A DNA stretch of 23,147 nt. Origin: Brevundimonas sp. UBA4609 (GTDB lineage Bacteria > Pseudomonadota > Alphaproteobacteria > Caulobacterales > Caulobacteraceae). Location: NCBI GenBank assembly GCA_002386585.1, contig DGIZ01000101.1, positions 1 to 23,147 on the forward strand, written 5' to 3'. Of this stretch, positions 7,396-14,518 are shown in pieces. Position 1 is the first letter of the stretch. Each line of letters starts with the position of its first letter. Under the pieces are notes generated by a model, which was not told where the DNA came from, did not search any database, and saw only the letters and a list, made by a program, of their open reading frames with translations. The position numbers were made by a program, and so were the translations under genes.

Positions 7396-8676
7396 TCAGT
7401 CGACCTTCTTGAAGATCACGGCCGCATTGGTGCCGCCGAAGCCGAAGCTGTTGGACATGGCGACATCGATCTTCTTGGCCTTGCCCTTGTGCGGGATCAG
7501 GTCGATCGGCGTCTCCATCTCAGGGTCGTCCAGATTGATGGTCGGCGGCGCCATCTGATCGCGGATGGCCAGAACCGAGAAGATGCTCTCGATCGCCCCG
7601 GCGGCGCCCAGCAGGTGGCCCGTCATCGACTTGGTGGACGACACGGCCAGATCCTTGGCGTGATCGCCGACCAGACGTTCGACCGCTTTCAGCTCGATCC
7701 AGTCGGCCATGGTCGAGGTGCCGTGGGTGTTGACGTAATCGAGGTCCGACGGCTGCATCCCGGCGCGCTTCAGCGCCGCCTTCATGGCCCGCAGGCCGCC
7801 GTCGCCGTCTTCGGACGGGGCGGTGATGTGATAGGCGTCGCCGCTCATGCCGTAGCCGACGACCTCGGCGTAGATCTTGGCCCCGCGCGCCTTGGCGTGC
7901 TCGTATTCTTCCAGGACCATGACGCCCGCGCCCTCGCCCATGACGAAGCCCGCGTGGCCGCGGTCATAGGGGCGCGAGGCCTTCTCCGGCGTGTCGTTAT
8001 AGGCGGTGCACAGAGCCTTGCAGGCCAGGAAGCCGGCGATACCGATCGGCACGACCGAGCTTTCGGCGCCGCCCGCCACCATGACGTCGGCGTCGCCCAG
8101 AGCGATCATCCGGGCCGCGTCGCCGATGGCGTGGGCGCCGGTGGCGCAGGCGGTCACGACGGAATGGTTCGGGCCCTTCAGGCCGTGGCGGATCGAAATC
8201 TGGCCCGACGCCAGATTGATCAGGGCCGAGGGGATGAAGAAGGGGCTGACCCGGCGGACGCCCTGCTCCTTCAGCACGATGGCGGTGTCGGCGATGGGGC
8301 CCAGGCCGCCGATGCCCGAACCGACCATGACGCCGGTGGCGCATTTGTCGTCTTCCGATTCCGGCTTCCAGTCCGCATCCGCCAGCGCCTCGTCCGCCGC
8401 CGCGATGGCGTACAGGATGAAGTCGTCGACGCGCTTGCGGTCCTTGGCCGACATCACCTGATCGGGATCGAAGACGCCCGGCTGACCGGCCTCGCCGCCG
8501 CCGCGTCCGTCGACGCTGGGCACCTCGCCCGCGATGGTGCAGCCATAGCCTTCGGTGTCGAAGGCGGTGATCGGACGGATGCCCGACCGGCCGTCCAGAA
8601 TGCCTTTCCAGACGTGCTCGACGCCCGTGCCCAGCGGAGTGACCAGGCCCAGGCCCGTGATGACGACGCGGCGCAT
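7396..8676 (-). CDS. fabF: Beta-ketoacyl-ACP synthase II
   Basis: FabF condenses malonyl-ACP with acyl-ACP in fatty-acid elongation. The 426-residue protein has the catalytic triad of the family: C177 in VTACATGAH, H318 in NTHGTSTMADWIE and H354 in STKSMTGHLLGAAGA. The FGFGGTNA motif lies near the C-terminus. A Gly-rich insert of several residues (around 55-66) extends the usual ~412-residue length. It lies downstream of acpP and is separated from it by a long hairpin (8720-8763). AAGAAGGAG upstream of the ATG is a good ribosome-binding site. Confidence 0.97.
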   Translation of the reverse strand: MRRVVITGLGLVTPLGTGVEHVWKGILDGRSGIRPITAFDTEGYGCTIAGEVPSVDGRGGGEAGQPGVFDPDQVMSAKDRKRVDDFILYAIAAADEALADADWKPESEDDKCATGVMVGSGIGGLGPIADTAIVLKEQGVRRVSPFFIPSALINLASGQISIRHGLKGPNHSVVTACATGAHAIGDAARMIALGDADVMVAGGAESSVVPIGIAGFLACKALCTAYNDTPEKASRPYDRGHAGFVMGEGAGVMVLEEYEHAKARGAKIYAEVVGYGMSGDAYHITAPSEDGDGGLRAMKAALKRAGMQPSDLDYVNTHGTSTMADWIELKAVERLVGDHAKDLAVSSTKSMTGHLLGAAGAIESIFSVLAIRDQMAPPTINLDDPEMETPIDLIPHKGKAKKIDVAMSNSFGFGGTNAAVIFKKVD

Positions 8677-8719
8677 GGTTCGCGCTCCTTCTTGGTCAGA
8701 ATCGTAGCCAGAAACACTA

Positions 8720-8763
8720 ATGGCCGCCGGACGGTCCCGCTAGGGTCCCGTCACGGCGGCCAT
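8720..8763 (-). terminator. Long hairpin between acpP and fabF, possible attenuator
   Basis: The 10-bp outer arms (8720-8729 with 8754-8763) are perfect and continue, after one bulged A at 8753, into a 5-bp inner stem (8730-8734 with 8748-8752). Read on the - strand, the hairpin is followed by TTAGTGTTTCT, a weak U-rich stretch. A partial terminator here would let acpP be expressed more than fabF. Its termination strength is not certain. Confidence 0.5.
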
Positions 8764-8796
8764 CAGCTTGGTTAAGTGCGACGGATCGCAGCCGGA

Positions 8797-9036
8797 TCAG
8801 GCGGCCAGCTTCTCGTCGATGAACTTCACCGCGTCGCCGACGGTTTGGATGTGCTCAGCGGCGTCATCCGGGATTTCGACGTCGAATTCTTCTTCGAAGG
8901 CCATGACCAGTTCGACGTTGTCGAGCGAGTCGGCGCCCAGGTCGTCGATGAAGGAGGCCTTCTCGGTGACCTTGTCCGGATCGGCGTCCAGGTGGTCGAT
9001 CACGATCTTGCGGACGCGTTCGAGGGTGTCGGACAT
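8797..9036 (-). CDS. acpP: Acyl carrier protein
   Basis: This is a 79-residue, strongly acidic carrier of fatty-acyl chains. The phosphopantetheine attachment serine is S37 in [18 protein letters not shown]. The length and the start MSDTLERV are typical. The open frame extends about 28 codons further upstream, but the ATG at 9036 gives the canonical N-terminus and has AAGAGAGA before it. It lies between fabG and fabF. The 186-bp gap upstream suggests that it has its own promoter or leader, in line with the high level of ACP in cells. Confidence 0.98.
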   Translation of the reverse strand: MSDTLERVRKIVIDHLDADPDKVTEKASFIDDLGADSLDNVELVMAFEEEFDVEIPDDAAEHIQTVGDAVKFIDEKLAA

Positions 9037-9091
9037 GAGTGTCTCTCTTGCCTGTTTGAAATCGCCGTGATGGCGGGTCTTGGGTTGCTTC

Positions 9092-9104
9092 GCCGTGTCA
9101 CGGC
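9092..9104. promoter_or_regulatory. Perfect palindrome in the acpP leader
   Basis: GCCGTG-T-CACGGC is a perfect 6-1-6 inverted repeat about 56 bases upstream of the acpP start, in the 186-bp gap that should carry its promoter. It could be an operator or a short RNA hairpin. No matching regulator is evident in the window. Confidence 0.25.
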
Positions 9105-9222
9105 TGCCTGCCGGGATCAAGCCTCAATGAGACTCACCCCCGAAAGACGTCCGTGCCCTTTAGCACAGGGTGCGGAAGTGGAAATAGTCTGTTGCGCGTC
9201 GTGATGACACTTCACGCTTCGA

Positions 9223-9963
9223 TCAAATCATCGCCATGCCGCCGTTGACGTGCAACGTCTGGCCGGTGACGTAGGCCGCTTCATCCGACGACAGATAGGC
9301 GGCGGCCGAGGCGATTTCGTCGCCCGCGCCCAGGCGTCCGGCCGGAATCTTCGACAGAATGGCCTCGCGCTGCTGGTCGTTCAGCACGTCGGTCATCGGC
9401 GAGGCGATGAAGCCCGGCGCGATGCAGTTGACCGTGATCCCGCGCGAGCCGACTTCCTGGGCCAGCGACTTGGAGAAACCGATCATCCCGGCCTTGGAAG
9501 CGGAATAGTTGGTCTGGCCGGGGTTGCCGGTGACGCCGACCACCGAGGTGATGCCGATGATGCGGCCCGAACGGCGCTTCATCATCCCCTTCACCGCCGC
9601 GCGGGTCAGGCGGAAATAGCTTTCCAGGTTGATCTGGATGACGGACTGGAAGTCCTCATCCTTCATCCGCATCAGCAGGCCGTCCTTGGTGATGCCCGCG
9701 TTGGCGACCAGGATGTCCAGCGGCGCGCCCGCCGCCGTCTCGGCCGCGTTCACCAGATTATCGACCGATTCCGGGTCCGAAAGGTTCGCCGTGGCGAAGT
9801 GGGCGCGCTCGCCCAGCTCCTTGGCCAGATCGGCCAGCACGGCCTCGCGCGTGCCGGACAGGACGACGGTCGCGCCTTGCGCGTGCAGGGCGCGGGCGAT
9901 CGCCCCGCCGATGCCGCCGGTCGCGCCGGTCACGAGGGCGGTCTTTCCCGAAAGATTGAACAT
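9223..9963 (-). CDS. fabG: 3-oxoacyl-ACP reductase
   Basis: FabG reduces beta-ketoacyl-ACP with NADPH. This 246-residue classical SDR has TGATGGIGG at residues 12-20 (cofactor binding), NAG at 88-90, and the catalytic S140, Y153 and K157 in YSASK. The C-terminus LHVNGGMAMI is typical. Ribosome-binding GAAGAGGAG precedes the ATG at 9963. It sits between fabD and acpP in the usual fab order, which separates it from the many other SDRs of similar sequence. A 173-bp gap to fabD holds a repeat pair. Confidence 0.97.
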   Translation of the reverse strand: MFNLSGKTALVTGATGGIGGAIARALHAQGATVVLSGTREAVLADLAKELGERAHFATANLSDPESVDNLVNAAETAAGAPLDILVANAGITKDGLLMRMKDEDFQSVIQINLESYFRLTRAAVKGMMKRRSGRIIGITSVVGVTGNPGQTNYSASKAGMIGFSKSLAQEVGSRGITVNCIAPGFIASPMTDVLNDQQREAILSKIPAGRLGAGDEIASAAAYLSSDEAAYVTGQTLHVNGGMAMI

Positions 9964-9977
9964 TGAAATCTCCTCTT

Positions 9978-10026
9978 CCTTCTCCCTTGCGGGAGAAGGT
10001 GGCCCGTCAGGGCCGGATAAGGGGTC
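9978..10026 (+). repeat. Two-hairpin REP-like repeat, first copy of an empty inverted pair
   Basis: It belongs to the same family as 711-762: hairpin 1 CCTTCTCCC / GGGAGAAGG, hairpin 2 GGCCC / GGGCC with loop GTCA, and tail CGGATAAGGGGTC. It forms an inverted pair with 10083-10135 across 56 bp without a gene. Its outer end lies next to the fabG ribosome-binding region. Confidence 0.88.
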
Positions 10027-10082
10027 TTGCCGACCCCTGCCGTGTTTTCAACTTTGAGAGGCTCTGTCGAGTTCGTCCGTGA

Positions 10083-10135
10083 GACCCCTCATCCGTCTGG
10101 CTGCGCCAGCCACCTTCTCCCGCAAGGGGAGAAGG
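10083..10135 (-). repeat. Two-hairpin REP-like repeat, second copy of an empty inverted pair
   Basis: Read on the - strand it has hairpin 1 (CCTTCTCCCC / GGGAGAAGG), hairpin 2 GGCTG / CAGCC with loop GCG, and tail CGGATGAGGGGTC. Its outer end stops one base short of the fabD stop codon (10137-10139). Hairpin 2 differs in sequence from the other three copies but keeps its pairing. Confidence 0.88.
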
Positions 10136-10136
10136 A

Positions 10137-11081
10137 TCAAAGGGTTTTCGCGAAGGCTTCCAGCTCTTCGGCCGTATTCAGCGCCAGGGCCTCGGCGTCG
10201 GGGGCGATGCGCTTGGCCATGCCGGTCAGCACCTTGCCCGAGCCGACCTCGACGAAGCGGGTCACGCCGCCTTCGGAAGCCATCCACTCCATGCTTTCGC
10301 GCCAGCGCACGCGGCCCGTGACCTGTTCGACCAGCAGGCGGCGGATGACCTCGGCGTCGGTTTCCGGGCGGGCGGTGACGTTGGCGACCACCGAAACGGC
10401 GGGCGCGATGATCTTGGCGTCAGCCAGAGCGGCGGCCATCTCATCGGCGGCGGGTTGCATCAGCGGACAGTGGAACGGCGCCGAGACGTTCAGCGGAATG
10501 GCGCGCGCGCCCAGTTCCTTGGCCTTTTCGATGGCCAGGTCCACGGCGGCCTTGTCGCCCGAGATCACGACATTGCCCTTGTTGTTGTCGTTGGCGACGA
10601 CGCAGACGCCTGCCGCCGAACCGGCCTTGGCGGCCTCTTCAGCCAGCGCCAGGTCGGTCTTGGGGCCGATCAGCGAGGCCATCGCGCCCTTGCCCACCGG
10701 CACGGCGCGCTGCATGGCCTGACCGCGCAGCTTCAGCAGGCGGGCGGTGTCCGACAGGCTGATCGCGCCCGCCGCCGCCAGGGCCGAATATTCGCCCAGC
10801 GAGTGACCGGCGACGAAGGCCGCGCGCGTTACATCGACGCCGAACTCGACCTTCAGCACCCGCGCCGTGGCGACCGACACGGCCATCAGGGCCGGCTGGG
10901 CGTTCTCGGTCAGGGTCAACTGATCTTCCGGCCCTTCGCGCATCAGCTCGAACAGCTTCTGGTTCAGGGCGTCCTCCACCTCGGCGAAGACCTCGCGCGC
11001 GCTGGCGAAGGCGTCCGACAGGGCGACGCCCATGCCCACCGACTGGCTGCCCTGACCGGGAAAGAGAAGCGCGAGGCTCAT
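10137..11081 (-). CDS. fabD: Malonyl-CoA:ACP transacylase
   Basis: FabD moves malonyl groups from CoA to ACP, feeding fatty-acid synthesis. The 314-residue protein has FPGQGSQ (7-13), the nucleophile S94 in AGHSLGEYSA, R119 that binds the malonyl carboxylate, and the catalytic H204 in SAPFHCPLM. FVEVGSGKVLTGM lies near the C-terminus. The ATG at 11081 gives the standard N-terminus; the frame stays open ~30 codons upstream without family similarity. It is the first gene of the fab operon read leftwards. Confidence 0.97.
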   Translation of the reverse strand: MSLALLFPGQGSQSVGMGVALSDAFASAREVFAEVEDALNQKLFELMREGPEDQLTLTENAQPALMAVSVATARVLKVEFGVDVTRAAFVAGHSLGEYSALAAAGAISLSDTARLLKLRGQAMQRAVPVGKGAMASLIGPKTDLALAEEAAKAGSAAGVCVVANDNNKGNVVISGDKAAVDLAIEKAKELGARAIPLNVSAPFHCPLMQPAADEMAAALADAKIIAPAVSVVANVTARPETDAEVIRRLLVEQVTGRVRWRESMEWMASEGGVTRFVEVGSGKVLTGMAKRIAPDAEALALNTAEELEAFAKTL

Positions 11082-11180
11082 CCGGGATCGTCCGTCATCC
11101 GTTGAATCAAGCCGCGAGGGGTAGGCGAATCCCTCCCCTACGGCAAGAAGCTGGCTGAAGAGGTTCCGCTGCACCTACTC

Positions 11181-11212
11181 CCGCTCATCCCCGCGGAGGC
11201 GGGGACCCAGTG
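11181..11212 (+). repeat. Second repeat family, left copy of inverted pair
   Basis: This 32-bp unit contains a hairpin (CCCCGC / GCGGGG, loop GGAG) between flanks GCTCAT and ACCCAGTG. Its reverse complement lies at 11264-11294. It is unrelated to the CCTTCTCC family. It lies in the gap between fabD and the catabolic cluster. Confidence 0.85.
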
Positions 11213-11263
11213 AGAGCGCCGTTCTGAAACTTGCCCTGTCGGTCGTCGCGCTTGAAGCCAAAG

Positions 11264-11294
11264 CACTGGGTCCCGCTTCCGCGGGGATGAGCGG
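11264..11294 (-). repeat. Second repeat family, right (inverted) copy
   Basis: This is the reverse complement of 11181-11212 with one substitution and one base less; the stem shrinks to CCCGC / GCGGG but still pairs. The two copies are 51 bp apart and could fold into one long cruciform. The rest of the 280-bp gap (11082-11361) contains no gene that I can see. Confidence 0.85.
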
Positions 11295-11361
11295 AGATTA
11301 AACTGGCCGCCACACTCAACATGAACTCAGCTTTTTGCGCTCTCCCAGCGAGAAGCCTGCA

Positions 11362-12126
11362 TCAATCCACGTGCTGGGCGTCGTCGATCTTGATCACCGC
11401 GCCGGTGGTGTAGGCCGCCGCGTCCGACGTCAGGAAGCCGATCATCGGCGACAGGGCGTCGATCGGCATCAGCCGCTTGCGCGGCAGCTTGGAGATCATC
11501 TTCTGGCCCGCCTCGCTGGTGAACCATTCCTCGTTGATGTCGGTCAGCATATAGCCGGGGCAGACCACATTGACGCTGATCCGCGCGCGCGACCATTCAT
11601 TGGCCAGGGAGCGCCCCAGCATGACCGCGGCCGCCTTGGACGCGCAGTAGGCCACCAGGCCGGTCAGGGCGTGCAGCCCCCCCATCGAGGCGAGGATCAC
11701 CACCCGCCCCCGATCCGACCGGCCGCTGGCCAGCAGGCGCCGCCCGCCCTCGCGCGCGGTCAGGAAGACGCCGCGATTGTTGACCGCCTGGATCTGGTCG
11801 TAGTCCTCGATCGTCAGGTCCGTGGCCGGGCCGTCGGCGTTGACCCCGGCGTTGGCGATGACGGTGTCGACCAGGCCGAATCGCGCCTCGGCCACGTCAT
11901 AGCCGGCGATGACCGAGGCCTCGTCGGACACGTCCATCGACACGGCCAGCGCCTCGCCGCCCGCCGCCTCGATCTCGGCGACGAGGGCGGCCAGACGGTG
12001 GGCCCGCCGCGTCTCCAGCACCACCCTGGCGCCCCCGCGCGACAGCAGTCGGGCGAACTCGGCGCCCAGGCCGGAGGAGGCGCCGGTGATCAGGGCCACG
12101 CGGCCTTCGTGGGTCAGGGTGGTCAT
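11362..12126 (-). CDS. SDR family oxidoreductase of the catabolic operon
   Basis: This is a 254-residue classical short-chain dehydrogenase with TGASSGLG (cofactor loop), NAG, a serine in ILASMGG and the catalytic Y-C-A-S-K. The C-terminus ends IKIDDAQHVD instead of the more common V-D-G-G pattern. It is the last gene of a four-gene operon and overlaps the HMG-CoA-lyase gene by ATGA; the ATG at 12126 gives the normal SDR N-terminus. In the Lva pathway an SDR (LvaD) interconverts 4-keto- and 4-hydroxyacyl-CoA, and this gene is a candidate for a similar step. A 3-hydroxyacyl-CoA dehydrogenase role is equally possible; the substrate is unproven. Confidence 0.88.
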   Translation of the reverse strand: MTTLTHEGRVALITGASSGLGAEFARLLSRGGARVVLETRRAHRLAALVAEIEAAGGEALAVSMDVSDEASVIAGYDVAEARFGLVDTVIANAGVNADGPATDLTIEDYDQIQAVNNRGVFLTAREGGRRLLASGRSDRGRVVILASMGGLHALTGLVAYCASKAAAVMLGRSLANEWSRARISVNVVCPGYMLTDINEEWFTSEAGQKMISKLPRKRLMPIDALSPMIGFLTSDAAAYTTGAVIKIDDAQHVD

Positions 12127-13013
12127 GCGGTCTTCTCCCTTGCGGACAGCCAGGCGCGCGTCATGGCGCTGGTCCGCGTGCGTTCCAATTTCTCGTTGAG
12201 CCAGACGGCCGCCGCGCACAGGGCGTCGACGTCGACCGCCATGCGCCCGTTCAGGGCGTAGGCCACGTCCTCGCTGGCGACATTGCCCGCCGCGCCCGGC
12301 GCGAAGGGACAGCCGCCCGTCCCGCCGATGGAGGCGTCCACGGTCACGGCGCCGGCGGCCACGGCGGCCACGGCGTTGGCCACGCCCGTCCCGCGCGTAT
12401 CGTGGAAATGGACGCGCACCGGCAGCGGCCGCACCGCCTCCACCACGGCCGCGACCAGGCGCGAGACCTCGTCCGGGCGAGCGACGCCGATGGTGTCGGC
12501 CAGGGCGATCTCCAGCGGGTCGAAGACGGCCAGCCGCCGCGCCATGTCCACGACCCGCGCCGGATCGACCGCGCCCGACAGCGGACAGCCGAAGGCGACG
12601 GAGATCGTGACCTGGGCGTCGCGGCCGACCGCCCTCGCCTGCTCGATCACCCGTCCGGCCATGGCGACGCTCGCGTCGACGTCCAGACCCTGGTTGGCCA
12701 GGCCGAAGGCGTCGGAGGCGGCGACGACGATCCCGAGCTCGTCCACCGCCGTCGCCAGGGCGCGCCCGGCCCCACGCTCGTTGAGCACCAGGCCGATGGT
12801 CCGCACCTCGGCGCGCTTCGGCAGGGCGGCGATCACCGCCTCGGCGTCGGCCATCTGCGGCACCAGATTCGGATTGACGAAGCTGGCGACCTCCAGCCGC
12901 CGCGCCCCCGCCGCGACCGCCTTGTCGATCAGGGCGACCTTGTCGGCGGTGGACAGGATGGTCTTTTCGTTCTGCAGGCCGTCGCGGGCCGACACCTCGA
13001 CCAGTTCGATCAT
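12123..13013 (-). CDS. HMG-CoA lyase family enzyme
   Basis: This 296-residue DRE-TIM aldolase has RDGLQNE (R10, D11) at the N-terminus, the metal ligands in VHFHDTRG (H202, H204), and the signature loop GGCPFAPGAAGNVASED with the catalytic cysteine C235. Family members split 3-hydroxy-3-methylglutaryl-CoA into acetoacetate and acetyl-CoA, and some act on related tertiary 3-hydroxyacyl-CoAs. All key residues are present. It is coupled by ATGA overlaps to both neighbours (DUF6285 upstream, SDR downstream). That places a retro-aldol step in the same pathway as the kinase system, instead of in ordinary leucine breakdown, whose other genes are not here. Confidence 0.9.
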   Translation of the reverse strand: MIELVEVSARDGLQNEKTILSTADKVALIDKAVAAGARRLEVASFVNPNLVPQMADAEAVIAALPKRAEVRTIGLVLNERGAGRALATAVDELGIVVAASDAFGLANQGLDVDASVAMAGRVIEQARAVGRDAQVTISVAFGCPLSGAVDPARVVDMARRLAVFDPLEIALADTIGVARPDEVSRLVAAVVEAVRPLPVRVHFHDTRGTGVANAVAAVAAGAVTVDASIGGTGGCPFAPGAAGNVASEDVAYALNGRMAVDVDALCAAAVWLNEKLERTRTSAMTRAWLSAREKTA

Positions 13014-13372
13014 GGCCTGGCCTCCAGCGACAACTCATGACGATAGCGCGGCTGGTCGATCGCCAGCGTGTCCAGCGCCATGCGGCGCAGATGGTCGAAG
13101 ACGGCCGGATCCTCGGCGCTGACCGTTCCGTCGCGCAGGGCCTCGGCCAGGGCGACGTTCAGCGTCGCATAGTCGCCATCGCGCCCCAGGATGGCGCCCA
13201 TCCGTGCGACGGCGGCGGCCTCGGCGGCGGGCCATTGCATCAGTTCTCGACGGACGATGCCCAGGGCGTTGGCCGCCACCTTGCGGTGAAAGCCCTCGAC
13301 CGGGGCCGAGGCGTCCTCCAGCCAGGCGATCGCCGCCTCGACCAGTTCGTCCTTGCGCGGCCCGTCGATCAT
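13010..13372 (-). CDS. DUF6285 protein, LvaB-like partner of the kinase
   Basis: This small 120-residue protein matches DUF6285 as I know the family: D-E-L-V-E-A at the start, F-H-R-K-V-A-A-N-A-L-G-I-V-R-R-E-L in the middle, and a C-terminal L-A-I-D-Q-P-R-Y. It has no catalytic motif, signal or membrane segment. In P. putida the equivalent small protein LvaB is needed together with the kinase LvaA to phosphorylate 4-hydroxyvaleryl-CoA. Overlap with the kinase gene by ATGA (start at 13372) fits a subunit role. Only the family assignment is seen; function is inferred from the Lva system. Confidence 0.82.
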   Translation of the reverse strand: MIDGPRKDELVEAAIAWLEDASAPVEGFHRKVAANALGIVRRELMQWPAAEAAAVARMGAILGRDGDYATLNVALAEALRDGTVSAEDPAVFDHLRRMALDTLAIDQPRYRHELSLEARP

Positions 13373-14400
13373 CGCGACGCCTCCATCAAAGCCAGAAGAT
13401 CGACTTCGCATTCGCTGAGGCGGCGCCCGATCACGGCGCGCTCGACCGAGCGCGAGGCGCCCGTGGCGAAGGTGCGGTACATCATCATCGTCACCACCGC
13501 CCATTTGAACGTGCCGACCGCCTGCCAGAAACGCACCCGCTCGATCGACGGCCGTTCGCCTCCCGCCGCTTCATAGGCGTCCAGCAGGGTCTCAAGATCG
13601 GCGAAGCCGCCGACGACGCGATCGGTCACGCCGAACCTCCAGCTGTTGACGCACAGCCAGCCCAGGTCCTCGGCCGGGTCGCCCAGGTGGGCCAGCTCCC
13701 AGTCCAGAACGGCGGCCAGGCCCGTCACGGGGTCCACCATCAGATTGCCGTTGCGGAAATCGCCGTGCACCAGGCGCGGCGGGATCGACGCGGGCAGGCG
13801 CACCTCCATCCACTTCAGCGCCGCCTCCATCACCGGACGCGGGCCGCTGCTCTTGCGATAGATGTCGGCGTAGCGGTCCAGCACGGCGCGCGCGTCCTGC
13901 GCCTCCAGCGGGGGCAGCACGGACGGATCGATGGCGTGAATCCGGGCCAGGGCCTGACCGCACTGACGGCCCAGGGTCTCGCGGGCCCGCGCAAAGGCCG
14001 GGGCGACGGCGATGCGGCGGCCCAGGGTCTCGCCCGCCACCCGCTCGACCACATAGGCCTCCCCCAGCCCATCCTCGGCCGCACAGTCCCGCACCAGCCG
14101 GGCGACCGGCGCCCCCGCGTTTTCGGCCGCCTGCAGCAGCGCCGCCTCGATGGGCAGCGGCAGGGACGTCTCGAACACCTCGGCCTCGCCGCCTCCGCCG
14201 CGACGACGCAGGATCAATTGGCGAACGCACCCGCTTCCCTCGATGTCGAAAGCCCAGGTCTCCAGGCTGGCGCCGCCGGTCAGGCGACGCAGACTGGTCA
14301 CCCGCGCCCCGCCGGGCGCCAGGACAGGCGCCAGGGCTTCAAGTCGGGCGAGGACGAAGCCGGCCGGGTCGGACGCAGGTTCAGATCGGGATGCGGACAT
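13369..14400 (-). CDS. APH-fold phosphotransferase, LvaA/ACAD10-11-type hydroxyacyl-CoA kinase
   Basis: This is a 343-residue aminoglycoside-phosphotransferase-fold kinase. A Gly-rich nucleotide-binding stretch (LTGGASLETW, 40-49) leads to the catalytic loop LVHGDFRNGNLMVD (H212, D214, N219) and the metal-binding LDWELAHLGDP (D233). This subgroup, found next to acyl-CoA dehydrogenases, phosphorylates 4-hydroxyacyl-CoAs rather than antibiotics. The chosen ATG (14400) follows the operator at 14432-14446; a TTG further up at 14436 lies inside that operator and is rejected. No clear Shine-Dalgarno precedes the ATG, and the operator's minus-strand TTGACA is placed so that a transcript could start very near it. 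It is the first gene of the operon. Confidence 0.88.
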   Translation of the reverse strand: MSASRSEPASDPAGFVLARLEALAPVLAPGGARVTSLRRLTGGASLETWAFDIEGSGCVRQLILRRRGGGGEAEVFETSLPLPIEAALLQAAENAGAPVARLVRDCAAEDGLGEAYVVERVAGETLGRRIAVAPAFARARETLGRQCGQALARIHAIDPSVLPPLEAQDARAVLDRYADIYRKSSGPRPVMEAALKWMEVRLPASIPPRLVHGDFRNGNLMVDPVTGLAAVLDWELAHLGDPAEDLGWLCVNSWRFGVTDRVVGGFADLETLLDAYEAAGGERPSIERVRFWQAVGTFKWAVVTMMMYRTFATGASRSVERAVIGRRLSECEVDLLALMEASR

Positions 14401-14431
14401 GCGGAAGGGATGACCGATCTTGTCGATCTTT

Positions 14432-14446
14432 GTCAAATAGATTGAC
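14432..14446. promoter_or_regulatory. Operator site A (GTCAA-N5-TTGAC), divergent kinase / dehydrogenase promoters
   Basis: This is a perfect inverted repeat with 5-bp arms and a 5-bp spacer in the 118-bp divergent gap. Each arm reads TTGAC towards its own gene and could be the -35 box of that promoter. The same layout occurs at 16238, 20583 and 22426. It is probably bound by the MarR protein encoded at 15747-16241. Confidence 0.7.
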
Positions 14447-14518
14447 GTTTATCGCCAAGACGGGACAGGATGACGGCCATCCTCGCCCAGCCATCCTTAC
14501 CTAGTCTGAGAGCCTCCG

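Noticed and set aside
7222..8775. 517-codon + strand frame opposite fabF
   Set aside because: It runs antisense across fabF and part of mltG, which both have full catalytic motifs; its own translation is low-complexity.
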